45,705 bases of DNA from an uncultured Deferribacteres bacterium (GCA_913009825.1 CAJVYQ010000039.1:1-45705); one strand, 5' to 3'; shown: positions 1-8,264, numbered from the stretch's first letter. Made by a program: numbers and translations. The notes: a model not told the origin generated them from the sequence alone.

Positions 1-147
1 TTTAACGCAGAGACGCGGAGGGCGCAGAGAAATTGAAAAAATCGTTTGCCTGTTCAGCCCGCGAATTACACGAAATCATACGAATAGGACAAAATAGTTA
101 ACGATTCGCGTTTTTTAGCGATATTAGAGGGCAACCTGAATAGTTAC
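1..147. mobile_element. Right end of a GTAAC-family miniature element (cut by window edge)
   Basis: CTGAATAGTTAC at 136-147 is the exact inverse complement of GTAACTATTCAG, the terminus of the four complete elements found elsewhere in this window. The left end would lie outside the window. The interior holds degenerate GCAGAGACGCGGAG-type and ACACGAAAT-type sequence, which recurs in other non-coding parts of the window. No coding potential is seen. The target duplication cannot be tested because the left flank is missing. Confidence 0.5.
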
Positions 148-453
148 AGTTTTTACATTTCAACCCACGAAAGACATGAAATACTTTGGGACGACAAATT
201 TCCCGATGGTTTTAATTCTAAAACAAGTAAACTTGGGAATCTTAAAAGGTGTAAAAGTTGTAAATATTCAGATCGTCTGAGGGTAAAATTATAAGCCTGT
301 TGAAAAAGCTTCTCCCCTTTATTAGAAATATAAAAAAATGGAGCGATGTAGGTCGGGTTTGCAACTCGATCAATAATCGCTCCATTCAGGTTCGTCTAAT
401 TCTTAAAGATTTACAGTTACAACTCGTTGAAATCCAACCGGCACAACTACCCG
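148..453. other. Non-coding stretch with one hairpin
   Basis: No credible gene is seen. The only clear structure is an inverted repeat, AATGGAGCGAT (337-347) and ATCGCTCCATT (376-386), 11 bp perfect with a 28-base loop. It lies about 70 bp beyond the stop codon of the leftward peptidase gene and could act as its terminator, but no strong T-run follows on the minus strand. Confidence 0.5.
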
Positions 454-3135
454 CTACTTTTCCACAATCACCCGGAAGCCGACGAAATCCGGATCCGGCG
501 CATGATACACAGATTTGGCATCTTGAGGGGTTACGGCCGAGAGTCCCAAAATTTTGCCGGAACCATCTTTAGCCACACACCATTCCGCAACATTACCACC
601 CAAATCATAAACCCCGTTTTCTCCCACAGGTTTAAAACTGCCTACCGGTTTAAGCAGCATTTCCGGCGGCAGCTTTTTCAATTTGGCTTGCAGCATGTCC
701 ACTTCATCCGGGGTAATTGAATAGCCGGCCCAGTAATCCAGATTGTTCTCATTGGCTAAATTGCCTTTTGCTTTGGCTTGCAGGGTTCGCATCTCTTTTT
801 CCGTGGGCAGGTGAAATTTCTTGCCGGACAGTTTGCCGGCCCATCGGCAATAGGCCCGGGCTTTGACAAAACTAATTTTGGTGACCGGATAGTTGCCGGT
901 GCCGGGGACAAACTTGTAGAATCGATTGTATTGTGCGTATTGCGCCCGGGTAATTTCGAAACGGCTGACGCAGAGATCGTCTGTTTTCACCATTTCCGGG
1001 AGTAAAATATGGTTAATCGTTTCACCAAAAACATGGTCGGATCTCTTGGCTCCGGCTATTTTCAGCGCCGCCGCCAGAGGAGAATCTTTTTTAAATGCTT
1101 CATTTGGCTTTTCGTAGGTTTCAAAAAAGTATTTGTCGAACCAGGCCAGTTCCTCTTCCATTTTCCGCCGCTGGTGACTGAGTTTGCGCAAACCATGGGG
1201 CTCGCCGGGAAACAGGATAAAACGCACCGGCGTTTTGCCAATCTGCTGCAGTGCACGGTAATGTTCCCAGCCCTGTTCGGTGGGCACATTGGTGTCCTCG
1301 GTGCCAAAAAACAGAATGGTCGGTGTGGTTACGCTTCTCATTTTAAACAACGGGGATTTCTTGATGTAATATTGGGGATTGTCCCACGGTGGGCCGCCGA
1401 AATAAGCGTTGTCAAATCCGGCGCCAAAAGCGCAATTACCGTAATCGGAGGTCCAGTTCACATCGCCGGCGCCGGGCGCTACTACCTTAAAACGATTGCT
1501 TTTCACCACACACTGAATTGCCAAAATAGCGCCGTTGCTCCACCCCATGATGCCCAATTGATCAGGATCAACCAGCCCTTTATTGATCAGATAATCGATT
1601 CCCTTCATGATGTCCGGCACTTCATATTCGTAATAATGGCCTTTAATGGATTCCATCCATTTCAAACCGTAATTACCGCTGCCGTGGTAGTTCACTTTCA
1701 ACACAAATACGCCGCGGCTCGATAATAGATTAGGATAGGTAGACCAGGCTTCCCGGAATGCATCGCGATCCACGCCCGCGGGGCCGCCGTGGATGGAGCT
1801 CATCAGCGGATATTTTTTCCCTTTTTCATAATTGTACGGATAGAAAAGAACGCCGTCCACCCGATCGCCGCGTGCACCCTTCCAGTGAATGATTTCCGAT
1901 TTCGCCAGGTACTTTTTCTCCATCCAGAGATTAAGTTGAATGATCTTTTTCTGATTTTGGATTTGATGATTCCGGATGGTGCCGGCTTTTACCCGGGGCG
2001 GCGTACCGGCGGTTGTGTAGGTAAAAACAACCGTTTCCCCGTTTTTGCTTACATCCTGAATGTAAATATTTTTTTCGTACGGATCGTTGAGCGGAGTGTT
2101 TTGCCATTTCCCGTTCACTTTTTTATAAAATGCCAGTTTATTCCATGGGCCGTTGGCCAGGGATGTGAGCAAACCTTCGCCGGTAACCTGATAGCCGTAG
2201 CTCAACTCCCATTTCCAGTCTAACGGTACCTGCTCCGGTTTCATGGTTGACAGGCTGAAAAAATAGAGTGTGGAAACGCTCACATAGTCGTTATCCGGAT
2301 CGTTGGCAAAGGGAACCGAGCAGAAGAATCCCTTGCTGTCTAAATTCCAGGCGAAACGGGAACTGCGTTTTTTGCCGGGGAAAATCCCGGTTCTTGTTTT
2401 TTCTTTCAGATTATATAGAAACTGGCGCGGCTTTATCTTGTAATCGTATGGGAAATGGATGCTTTGCGCTTCGTTAGTGACCACCCACCGGCCGTCCGGT
2501 GAAACGGCAAATTCGCCGATTTTCCCGGTGTTATCGGATAATCTGGTTACTTTTTTCCCTTTAATGCAAGTTTGAAACAGGCGTACCGGCAAAAAATGTT
2601 CCTGGTCACCTACCACGATGGCATTGTCTTTTTTCTTTTTTAGCTCCTGCTCCCGCAAATACGTATCCTCCCGCGCGGTAAAAATCAGATGTTTGGCATC
2701 CTGCCATTGAAACGAGTTGACGCCGTTTTTCATTTTGGTAACCTGCCAGGGCTCTCCGCCTTTCGGATTGATCAGCCAGATTTGATTTTTCTTTTCCTTA
2801 TCCTCTCCCCGTACGGAGGTAAAAGCAATCCATTTTCCGTCGGGAGACCATTGCGGGCTGCGGTCGTTGTATTTGCCGCGAGTGAGCTGGATTTTTGTAC
2901 TGTCTGTTAAACCGGTTATATAGAGATCTCCAACTGTCCGGTCCTGCTTTTTATCGGGACGTGTTTTTACCCAAACCACCCATTTACCATCCGGACTGAC
3001 ATCAAAACTGCCCGCGGATTCCTGTTTTAAAACATCGTCGATGGTCCATTTTTTAGGATCGTTTGTCTCTTTAGAAAATGAAACACCCCAGATCAGTAAT
3101 ATAAAACCGGTTAAGATGAACATAGTTTTTCGCAT
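454..3135 (-). CDS. S9 family prolyl-oligopeptidase-like protease fused to a C-terminal formylglycine-enzyme-like domain
   Basis: Secreted or periplasmic serine peptidase of about 893 aa. A signal peptide (MRKTMFILTGFILLIWGVSF) is followed by a TolB/WD40-like propeller (about 25-420) with repeated SPDGKW motifs. The alpha/beta-hydrolase S9 domain (about 420-670) has nucleophile Ser533 in GWSNGA, Asp614 in GTEDTN and His647 in GEPHG. After a linker, about 690-893 match the FGE-sulfatase (SUMF1-like) fold: FEITRAQYAQYN, LPTEKE, LGGNVAEWC, and a terminal VGFRVI. The start at 3135 is chosen over the upstream ATG at 3147 because GGAGG lies 4 bases before it. S9 enzymes normally end after the hydrolase domain, so this fusion is unusual. 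The domain calls are firm; the substrate is unknown. It appears monocistronic. Confidence 0.9.
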   Translation of the reverse strand: MRKTMFILTGFILLIWGVSFSKETNDPKKWTIDDVLKQESAGSFDVSPDGKWVVWVKTRPDKKQDRTVGDLYITGLTDSTKIQLTRGKYNDRSPQWSPDGKWIAFTSVRGEDKEKKNQIWLINPKGGEPWQVTKMKNGVNSFQWQDAKHLIFTAREDTYLREQELKKKKDNAIVVGDQEHFLPVRLFQTCIKGKKVTRLSDNTGKIGEFAVSPDGRWVVTNEAQSIHFPYDYKIKPRQFLYNLKEKTRTGIFPGKKRSSRFAWNLDSKGFFCSVPFANDPDNDYVSVSTLYFFSLSTMKPEQVPLDWKWELSYGYQVTGEGLLTSLANGPWNKLAFYKKVNGKWQNTPLNDPYEKNIYIQDVSKNGETVVFTYTTAGTPPRVKAGTIRNHQIQNQKKIIQLNLWMEKKYLAKSEIIHWKGARGDRVDGVLFYPYNYEKGKKYPLMSSIHGGPAGVDRDAFREAWSTYPNLLSSRGVFVLKVNYHGSGNYGLKWMESIKGHYYEYEVPDIMKGIDYLINKGLVDPDQLGIMGWSNGAILAIQCVVKSNRFKVVAPGAGDVNWTSDYGNCAFGAGFDNAYFGGPPWDNPQYYIKKSPLFKMRSVTTPTILFFGTEDTNVPTEQGWEHYRALQQIGKTPVRFILFPGEPHGLRKLSHQRRKMEEELAWFDKYFFETYEKPNEAFKKDSPLAAALKIAGAKRSDHVFGETINHILLPEMVKTDDLCVSRFEITRAQYAQYNRFYKFVPGTGNYPVTKISFVKARAYCRWAGKLSGKKFHLPTEKEMRTLQAKAKGNLANENNLDYWAGYSITPDEVDMLQAKLKKLPPEMLLKPVGSFKPVGENGVYDLGGNVAEWCVAKDGSGKILGLSAVTPQDAKSVYHAPDPDFVGFRVIVEK

Positions 3136-3178
3136 TTTTCCTCCCATTTGGTTGTTTGGTTACATGGTTACTTGTTGA

Positions 3179-3245
3179 GTGTCTGTCCGGAAACTATGAA
3201 AATAGTAAAAAACGTCATTCCTGCCGTGCCCGAGGCACAAGCAGC
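3179..3245. repeat. Dispersed repeat, copy 1 (GTCTGTCCGGAAACT / AGTAAAAAACGTCATTCC type)
   Basis: The segment 3192-3230 is closely similar to 16189-16228: both contain AAACT, GAAAA, AGTAAAAAAC, TCATTCC and GCCGTGCCC in the same order. It lies in the gap between exbD and the S9 peptidase gene and encodes nothing. The pair indicates a dispersed non-coding repeat family. Confidence 0.6.
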
Positions 3246-3284
3246 TGAGCAGTTACAAAGCAACAATAAAAAAGTGAATCCGGT

Positions 3285-3686
3285 TCATTTTTCCGGTTTT
3301 GTTGCCACAATCAGCCGTTTTATGCCAACCTGCCTGGCCAGATCCATTGCCGTCACCACCAAACCGTGAGGCACCGATTTATCCGCCTGTAACACCAGCG
3401 TCGGATTGTCATTTTTAGAAATCGCTTCCTCTAATTGTTTTTTCAGCCGGTCGATGGCCACGGGTTTGTCATTCAAAAAAACCTGATTATCGGCATCGAT
3501 GTAGATCACCAGGTTGTCTACTTTTTCCACGTTGGCCGACTTTGCTTTGGGCAATTCCAGTTTCATGCCCGGCTGCTCCAGAAAAGTGGATGATACCATG
3601 AAAAAAATCAGTAAAATAAATAAAACATCGATTAAAGATGTGATATTGATTTGACCTTTGCGCTTAGGTTTGTTGAGGATTCTCAT
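3285..3686 (-). CDS. exbD: ExbD/TolR-type biopolymer transport protein
   Basis: Inner-membrane partner of ExbB that couples the proton gradient to TonB. It is about 133 aa, the usual ExbD length. A short basic N-terminus (MRILNKPKRKG) precedes one transmembrane helix (about residues 14-38) with the conserved membrane Asp in SLIDVLFILLIFFMV. The periplasmic domain continues as usual (VIYIDADNQVFLND, VLQADKSVPHG). A TTG 21 bases upstream (3707) would add seven residues; the ATG at 3686 gives the canonical N-terminus. It is the last gene of the tonB-exbB-exbD set, separated from exbB by about 200 bp of repeat-like DNA. Confidence 0.93.
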   Translation of the reverse strand: MRILNKPKRKGQINITSLIDVLFILLIFFMVSSTFLEQPGMKLELPKAKSANVEKVDNLVIYIDADNQVFLNDKPVAIDRLKKQLEEAISKNDNPTLVLQADKSVPHGLVVTAMDLARQVGIKRLIVATKPEK

Positions 3687-3886
3687 AAGATAAGTTCGAC
3701 CTGTCAAAAATCATTTAAATGTACCGCCCCGATCATTCGGGAAAAGTTTTTTCTGTTTTAATCCTTCGCTTCGCAGTTCCCGCAAATGCGGGATCATTGA
3801 ATGACAGCGAATGACTATTAATGACGGCTCTGCCTGCGCAGGCAGGTGCAGCTATGTTCCTGACCTCTCTTTTAGCAAACTTGCGC
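3687..3886. repeat. exbB-exbD spacer with palindromic repeats
   Basis: Contains CCCGCAAATGCGGG and the palindrome TGCCTGCGCAGGCA near 3831, the same palindrome core seen near 44036. A gap this long between exbB and exbD is unusual and looks like later insertion of repeat DNA into an operon. No ORF is supported. Confidence 0.55.
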
Positions 3887-4516
3887 TTATTTCGATTTAA
3901 TTTGCTTCAATCTTTGCATTAAAACAACCAGTTGTTTTTCAATGTCCAGCACCAGGTCATCTGCTTTATGCAGGTAGTAATTGTAAGCAATGAGCGTGGG
4001 GATGCCGATGGAAAGCCCAACCACGGTGGTGATCAGGGCTTCCGAAATACCGCCGGAAAGGGCGCTGGCCTGGCCAACGCCTACTTTGGCGATCACATTA
4101 AACACTTTAATCATGCCGATGACCGTGCCCAACAGGCCCATCAAAGGCGCTGCTGCGGCGATCGTCTCCAGGGCGCCAAAACCTCTTTCCAAAGAACGAA
4201 CTTCCTGCCGGCTTTGATCTTCAATCAGCTCCTTCAATTCGTTGTGATTTAAATGCTGGTTGTCCAGACAGATTTTCAAAACATTTGGCAGCGTATCATT
4301 CGTTTGATTACAGATGGTACGCATCACATCCACATCTTTCGGCTCGCGCATGGCTTCGATCATTTTAAGTAAATTGGGGTTAAGCACCTTTTTCCGGCGC
4401 AATTGAAGCGCTCGTTCCAGAATAATTGCCAATGCAATAATAGAACTGAGAATCAGCGGAATCATCATTATCCCGCCTTTGCTTAAAAACAGATAAGTTT
4501 CCCGGGCGACTTGCAA
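3887..4516 (-). CDS. exbB: ExbB/TolQ/MotA-family proton channel
   Basis: Inner-membrane proton channel that energises TonB. Three transmembrane segments are visible: MMIPLILSSIIALAIILERA near the N-terminus, then APLMGLLGTVIGMIKVFNVI and ALITTVVGLSIGIPTLIAYN, typical of MotA/TolQ/ExbB. A longer frame opens at an ATG at 4582, but that ATG overlaps the end of tonB by 47 bases and lacks a ribosome site. The TTG at 4516 has AAGGAG at 4530-4525 with an 8-base spacer and lies just after the tonB stop, giving 209 aa. The family assignment is secure and the TTG start is well supported. Confidence 0.9.
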   Translation of the reverse strand: MQVARETYLFLSKGGIMMIPLILSSIIALAIILERALQLRRKKVLNPNLLKMIEAMREPKDVDVMRTICNQTNDTLPNVLKICLDNQHLNHNELKELIEDQSRQEVRSLERGFGALETIAAAAPLMGLLGTVIGMIKVFNVIAKVGVGQASALSGGISEALITTVVGLSIGIPTLIAYNYYLHKADDLVLDIEKQLVVLMQRLKQIKSK

Positions 4517-4524
4517 ATCGGTTT

Positions 4525-4530
4525 CTCCTT
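4525..4530 (-). promoter_or_regulatory. Shine-Dalgarno that fixes the exbB start
   Basis: On the minus strand AAGGAG lies 8 bases before TTG at 4516, and 5 bases after the tonB stop codon TGA (4538-4536). This is the best ribosome site in the region and argues that the in-frame ATG inside tonB is not used. Confidence 0.75.
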
Positions 4531-4535
4531 TTACT

Positions 4536-5429
4536 TCAATGGTAGGTTTTATAAACAAAAGTTCCGGTAACTTCCAACGCATCTTCGGGAAAATCCGCAG
4601 GCAGAGACCGAAACGGAGCGGAACCGTTAATTGCGTTCACGCTGGTTTCCATCAGGGAAGCGTGTCCTATGTAATTTAAAATTTTCAAATCAAGCAGCTT
4701 TCCGTTTTTGGCAATGAAAAAGCGCAGCACCGTTCGTCCATCGATGATGCCCATCTGCGTGAAAGCCGGCGGCGGAAATATGTGCCGTTGAATTCTCTTT
4801 TTCAAATATAATAAATACGGCGCCCAATTCCAATTGTAAGTATTGAAAGCGAAACCGCCCATGTCGTCCACACTGAATTCACGATTGTTATATTGAGGCT
4901 GTGGTTTCTCCGAACGGGCGGCCGGCTTTTTGCCCAACAGCAGATCGCGGCTAAAGCTTCGTTCTGGCGGATTTATGTAACTCATTTCATCGGTGGACGT
5001 TGTGGGTTCTTCCTGTTTTTTCGTTCTCTGTTTTTGACTCTCATCCGGTTTGAACCTTGCCGGCTCCGGCTGAGTCCGGGGTTTGGGAAGCGCCGGAATT
5101 TTTATATCGCCGGCGCTGAAAGGCGTATCTTTTGTTTTATCCGTAGTCTGTGGATTTTTTGCCCGCGTATTTTTATCGGAAAACAATTTTGCATTTTTCG
5201 GGCGTTCGTTTTTGGCTTTTTCCGGTGATTCGATTATTTCAAATACTATCCGTTTATCATCTTCTTTGGGCTGTTTCGGGACAGCCTGCAAAAACTGATA
5301 ATGAGAAACATATCCGTAGCCCAACAGGAAAAACAGATGTAGAAGAATGGAAATAGTAATGAACCATTTTAATTTACCGTCCCATTTGGACCGTCTGTTT
5401 TTAGAAACCGATTCCAATTCTATCTTCAC
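4536..5429 (-). CDS. tonB: TonB-like energy transducer
   Basis: Periplasm-spanning protein of about 297 aa that would transmit ExbBD energy to outer-membrane receptors. A cytoplasmic N-terminus is followed by one transmembrane helix (WFITISILLHLFFLLGYGYV, about 23-42), a long Lys/Pro/Glu-rich linker (about 50-170) and a TonB C-terminal domain (about 200-297): KKRIQRHIFPPP, TVLRFFIAKNGKLLDLKI, FPEDALEVTGTFVYK. The frame begins at GTG (5429) with only a weak upstream ribosome site. exbB follows after 20 bases. No receptor gene lies next to it, so the transported substrate cannot be inferred. Confidence 0.88.
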   Translation of the reverse strand: MKIELESVSKNRRSKWDGKLKWFITISILLHLFFLLGYGYVSHYQFLQAVPKQPKEDDKRIVFEIIESPEKAKNERPKNAKLFSDKNTRAKNPQTTDKTKDTPFSAGDIKIPALPKPRTQPEPARFKPDESQKQRTKKQEEPTTSTDEMSYINPPERSFSRDLLLGKKPAARSEKPQPQYNNREFSVDDMGGFAFNTYNWNWAPYLLYLKKRIQRHIFPPPAFTQMGIIDGRTVLRFFIAKNGKLLDLKILNYIGHASLMETSVNAINGSAPFRSLPADFPEDALEVTGTFVYKTYH

Positions 5430-5450
5430 TTTTGTTCAATCTAACTTTAT

Positions 5451-5530
5451 TTTAAATTGAGCGATTTTCCTGTTTTTGAGCATATCTCTGTTTCCGAACG
5501 GGCGAATCGATCTGCAATCGCTCAATTTAA
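5451..5530. mobile_element. Miniature element, TAAATTGAGCGATT family, copy 1
   Basis: A short element with inverted ends: TTAAATTGAGCGATT at 5452-5466 and its exact complement at 5516-5530. It is flanked by a direct TTTAT at 5446-5450 and 5531-5535, consistent with a 5-bp target duplication. The same terminal sequence bounds the element at 20142-20288. It lies about 20 bp upstream of the tonB start and so may affect tonB expression. It encodes no protein. Confidence 0.75.
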
Positions 5531-5602
5531 TTTATACAATCTTCAGCCGGAACGGTTCAATTTAAGGCAAAAAATCACCCAACGAGGTTGGGGTAATCAT
5601 AT

Positions 5603-6373
5603 CTAAATCTGAAAACGCATAAGGTCTTTACCTAAAATTACCGTCCCGTTAAATTTTTTTTGAACCGCTTGCACCGGATCCGTTTCTCCGAAAACGGGGT
5701 AAAGATGGACTAAAACCACCTTTTTGCATTTTGCTTCTCCGGCGATGTCGGCGGCTTCCTCCGGAGTGAGATGTCCGGCCATTTTCATGCTTTGCGGAAA
5801 CGAACACTCGGTCAGCAACAGGTCGGTCCCCGCAGCCAATTCAATCAGGGCAGGTGTGAAACCGGTGTCACCGGAATAGGTGACAGACCGGCCATCCGGG
5901 GCTGCGATTCGGTAAGCGACGGCGGCATGGGAATGAGCGACCGGCACGGAATTAATCTGCAGTGATGCCAAAGAGAGGGAATCGCGCGCTATTTCCCGTA
6001 ACTCAACCGGAAAGACGGATTTTTTTATCCAGTCCCCGTAAAGTTTCGCCAGGGAATGAAAGAAGTCACTCAGTCCGGGTGGGCCAAAAATCCGGAGTGG
6101 ATTGGTACGTTGAAAACCGGGCGTATATTGTGTAGCGAGAAAGAATGGTGCCAGATCGGATGTGTGATCCGGATGAAAATGAGTAAGGCAGATAGCATCG
6201 ATGGTTTTATAATCGATACCGGCTTCGGCCATGCGGCGTACTATTCCGGGACCGCAATCCAACAAAATGGTTTTTCCGGCAAAGCGGACAATGTAACCGG
6301 AAGCATAACTGTCCGTTTGCGGTACGCAGGTGCCCGAGCCCAGGAGAACCAATTCAAACGGTGAGCGGTTCAT
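5603..6373 (-). CDS. MBL-fold metal-dependent hydrolase (RNase Z-like)
   Basis: Cytoplasmic metallo-beta-lactamase-fold protein of about 256 aa. The metal site THFHPDHTSD (HxHxDH) lies near residue 70, with further ligand motifs VAHSHAAVAYRI, YSGDTGF and TECSF, and His in KVVLVHLYP near the C-terminus. The start GSGTCVPQ is typical of RNase Z/arylsulfatase-like members. Of three candidate starts, ATG 6373 is preferred because GAGG stands 4 bases upstream. It overlaps the cutA end by 20 bases, suggesting translational coupling. The family is certain; the substrate (tRNA 3' trailer, cyclic nucleotide or ester) is not, since the full RNase Z exosite is not evident. Confidence 0.88.
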   Translation of the reverse strand: MNRSPFELVLLGSGTCVPQTDSYASGYIVRFAGKTILLDCGPGIVRRMAEAGIDYKTIDAICLTHFHPDHTSDLAPFFLATQYTPGFQRTNPLRIFGPPGLSDFFHSLAKLYGDWIKKSVFPVELREIARDSLSLASLQINSVPVAHSHAAVAYRIAAPDGRSVTYSGDTGFTPALIELAAGTDLLLTECSFPQSMKMAGHLTPEEAADIAGEAKCKKVVLVHLYPVFGETDPVQAVQKKFNGTVILGKDLMRFQI

Positions 6374-6692
6374 TCGGCCTCGTGGATTCATAGACCCACT
6401 CAAAGTAGTTGCGATCTCCGGCTACAACCGGCAGAGCGATTATTTCCGGCACATCGTAACTGTGAATTTTTTTGATCTTCTGTTTCAGAGTTTCAAACCG
6501 GTCGGGCATTGTTTTGATCAGCAACAGGATTTCGTCCACTTCTGTGATTTTACCCTGCCAGGAAAAAATAGAGTAGAGATGGGGAATGATGTTCACACAC
6601 GCCGCTAATTTTTGTTCCACCAGTTTTTTACCGATACGTTCTCCTTCTTTTTGAGACGGGACGGTTACAAAAACCAGCAAAGGATTTTCCAT
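6354..6692 (-). CDS. cutA: CutA divalent-cation tolerance protein
   Basis: Small trimeric PII-like-fold protein of 112 aa, the normal length. Family signatures are visible: FVTVPSQKEGERIGKKLVEQKLAACVNI at the start, YSIFSWQGKI, DEILLLIKT, and HSYDVPEIIALPVVAGDRNYFEWV near the end. AAAGAGG lies 5 bases before the ATG. It is the fourth gene of a compact minus-strand run. CutA was named for copper tolerance, but its cellular role is not settled. Confidence 0.95.
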   Translation of the reverse strand: MENPLLVFVTVPSQKEGERIGKKLVEQKLAACVNIIPHLYSIFSWQGKITEVDEILLLIKTMPDRFETLKQKIKKIHSYDVPEIIALPVVAGDRNYFEWVYESTRPNEPLTV

Positions 6693-6716
6693 ATCAACCT
6701 CTTTTTTCGCTCTTTT

Positions 6717-6977
6717 TCAATTTGAATTGATCCGTTCCCGAATGATACGCTGGAAACGGGGTTTGTAAATCAGATCGAAAACATTCTCTTTCCCGGGGAA
6801 ATAAATTAAAACCTGTTTCCTGACTACTGCAACCAGGTTCAGCATTTCAGGCAGAGAAAAACCGGACTGTGCCAACATGGCGCACGTCAGGTCCACAAGT
6901 AACCGCGTGCGACGGATTTTTCTATTTTCTTCTTTGACGGCTGCGCTTAAAATATTTTTCGTAAATTGTTTGTTCAT
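6717..6977 (-). CDS. Small conserved-looking protein of unknown function
   Basis: 86 aa, predicted mostly helical, with a basic N-terminus (KEENRKIRRTRLLVDL) and C-terminus (RFQRIIRERINSN). I do not recognise a family. The context supports a real gene: its ATG overlaps the stop of the preceding frame in an ATGA arrangement, GGTGG stands 4 bases upstream, and cutA follows after 24 bases. No signal peptide, metal-binding Cys pair or transmembrane segment is seen. Confidence 0.6.
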   Translation of the reverse strand: MNKQFTKNILSAAVKEENRKIRRTRLLVDLTCAMLAQSGFSLPEMLNLVAVVRKQVLIYFPGKENVFDLIYKPRFQRIIRERINSN

Positions 6978-7198
6978 GAAACCACCCGGTCTAAAAATTC
7001 AAAAAAACGCCGAATATGGCTGCCCTGCCGATAAATACGTCTGCATGCGCGACAGCGGTAGAATTTGGCCGTATACTGAAGTGCATTGGGAGGGATTATT
7101 TTTATTTTAACCAACGATTTAAATCCTAAGCCGACATATTGGTACCAACTAAAACCTTTGGCAATTCGGGCGCTTTGATACGTTCTGTGATTGCCCAA
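6974..7198 (-). CDS. C-terminal stub of a Mut7-C-type RNase/zinc-ribbon protein
   Basis: 74 aa. Residues about 36-70 match the end of the Mut7-C domain: IPPNALQYTAKFYRCRACRR, then IYRQGSHIRRF, corresponding to the family's Pro-containing linker, CxxC knuckle and YWxGSH motif. A full Mut7-C protein is about 150 aa and begins with a PIN-like nuclease part; that part and the first CxxC are absent. The frame opens at TTG (7198) only 6 bases after the wbqC stop, with GAGGG overlapping that stop, and closes by ATGA overlap with the next gene. It could be a decayed gene or a real small zinc-binding protein. The similarity is good; functionality is doubtful. Confidence 0.5.
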   Translation of the reverse strand: MGNHRTYQSARIAKGFSWYQYVGLGFKSLVKIKIIPPNALQYTAKFYRCRACRRIYRQGSHIRRFFEFLDRVVS

Positions 7199-7204
7199 AT
7201 TCCC

Positions 7205-7903
7205 TCATTCTTCGTTCATGAGTTGCACCACATAAGGTCCTTCGTTGAAAAGGGTGTCCAAAATAGACAGGCCGGGAATAAAGCGGCCGAACTGTTGTTC
7301 GTATTCACTTGAATTCGGGCGAATCTCCTGCAGGAAATAACTTTTTTTCAGTAAAAAATCATCCCTAAAATAAGTGTCATGATTTGCTTCAATCACATAA
7401 GATTGACAATGGTGACGCTGCATCAATTCCATCACCCGGTTTTCCTTTTCTCCTTTTGTTGGCCATTGGGAATGAAACACAAAATTCAGATTCAACCGGA
7501 GCAGTTTTGCAACCAAACGTATACTTTTTAGACAGACTTCTGAAAAATTGCTTTCGGCACCGGCCCAGAAATTTACAAGGCAGGGGAAATAGTATTCAAA
7601 ATACGGGGAATTACTATAGTTGGATTGCATACCGGCACAGTGCACACGCCGCCAGTTTTTGGTCGTATCGATCTTCAATTGATTGATAACAGGGTATTCC
7701 TTTTTTGATCCGTGCACAGGGATGGTCAGTGCGTTTCTCCCTTCCGCCGATTTAACCTGGCAGCGATCGATGTGGCTTAATCTTGGTTTGGGCAGATCAT
7801 CCAACAGTACAACCACATCCGCTGCACCGGCTTTTTGCCACCAAAAAAGTGGCGGGAAATATGCGGGGAAAAGGGTGGTTAATTTCAAAGCGGACGCAAC
7901 CAT
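7205..7903 (-). CDS. WbqC-like family protein
   Basis: 232 aa, cytoplasmic. It has the WbqC signature at the N-terminus (FPAYFPPLFWWQKAGAADVV, LLDDLPKPRLSHIDRCQV) and later NWRRVHCAGMQSNYSNSPYFEYYFP. The C-terminus includes LSILDTLFNEGP, equivalent to the family's LSIIDLLFNEG motif. WbqC proteins occur in O-antigen or glycan loci, but the reaction is not firmly established. Here it heads a run with a Mut7-C remnant, an unknown gene, cutA and an MBL hydrolase rather than a glycan cluster. Confidence 0.88.
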   Translation of the reverse strand: MVASALKLTTLFPAYFPPLFWWQKAGAADVVVLLDDLPKPRLSHIDRCQVKSAEGRNALTIPVHGSKKEYPVINQLKIDTTKNWRRVHCAGMQSNYSNSPYFEYYFPCLVNFWAGAESNFSEVCLKSIRLVAKLLRLNLNFVFHSQWPTKGEKENRVMELMQRHHCQSYVIEANHDTYFRDDFLLKKSYFLQEIRPNSSEYEQQFGRFIPGLSILDTLFNEGPYVVQLMNEE

Positions 7904-8052
7904 TTTTTAGTGATTATTTTGTTTCCAAATTGATTTTCAATTGTTTGCCGGGAATTCAATTTGTTCAGGTGGATAATTCGGCGGTGTGGATTATTTATTG
8001 CGGGAGATGGGTGTGGAATGAAATGAGATCGTAATCCTTCCGGCAAGCATTT

Positions 8053-8085
8053 AAACCTTCCGGGTTTTTAAAACCTGGAAGGTTT
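8053..8085. repeat. AACCTTCC palindrome, copy 1
   Basis: AAACCTTCCGGGTTTT, two bases, then AAACCTGGAAGGTTT, a near-perfect inverted repeat. A sister copy lies at 8294-8326 and a related pair at 24094-24177. It follows the small lipoprotein ORF on the minus strand and could act as a terminator. Confidence 0.75.
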
Positions 8086-8093
8086 GATTTTGC

Positions 8094-8264
8094 TTATTTT
8101 TTTACACCGAACTGATCCGTATCGGAATCATCTTTATTTTGGTCGGGATCCGGATCGTTGGGAGCACGATGGCAGCCCAAAAGGCCGAAAATTCCCAGCG
8201 AAAACAATCCGGCAAGTTTAAGAAATTCAGCCCGTGAAATTTTGTGATTTTCTTCCTGTTTCAT
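8094..8264 (-). CDS. Small putative lipoprotein with a Tat-like N-terminus
   Basis: A 56-aa ORF. The N-terminus reads SRAEFLKLAGLFSLGIFG then LLGC, a lipobox with Cys31. SRAEFLKLAG resembles the twin-arginine pattern SRRxFLK but has only one Arg. After the Cys comes a short acidic tail rich in Asp and Asn (DPDPDQNKDDSDTD). Such N-termini are normally followed by a large redox or phosphatase domain, so this may be a remnant, or a genuine short secreted peptide. A weak AGGG site lies about 9 bases upstream. It is bracketed by two AACCTTCC palindromes and lies downstream of pntB. Confidence 0.5.
   Translation of the reverse strand: MKQEENHKISRAEFLKLAGLFSLGIFGLLGCHRAPNDPDPDQNKDDSDTDQFGVKK

Noticed and set aside
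1009-1725. Plus-strand open frame (238 codons) opposite the S9 peptidase
   Set aside because: It overlaps the catalytic domain of a clear gene on the other strand and resembles no protein family.
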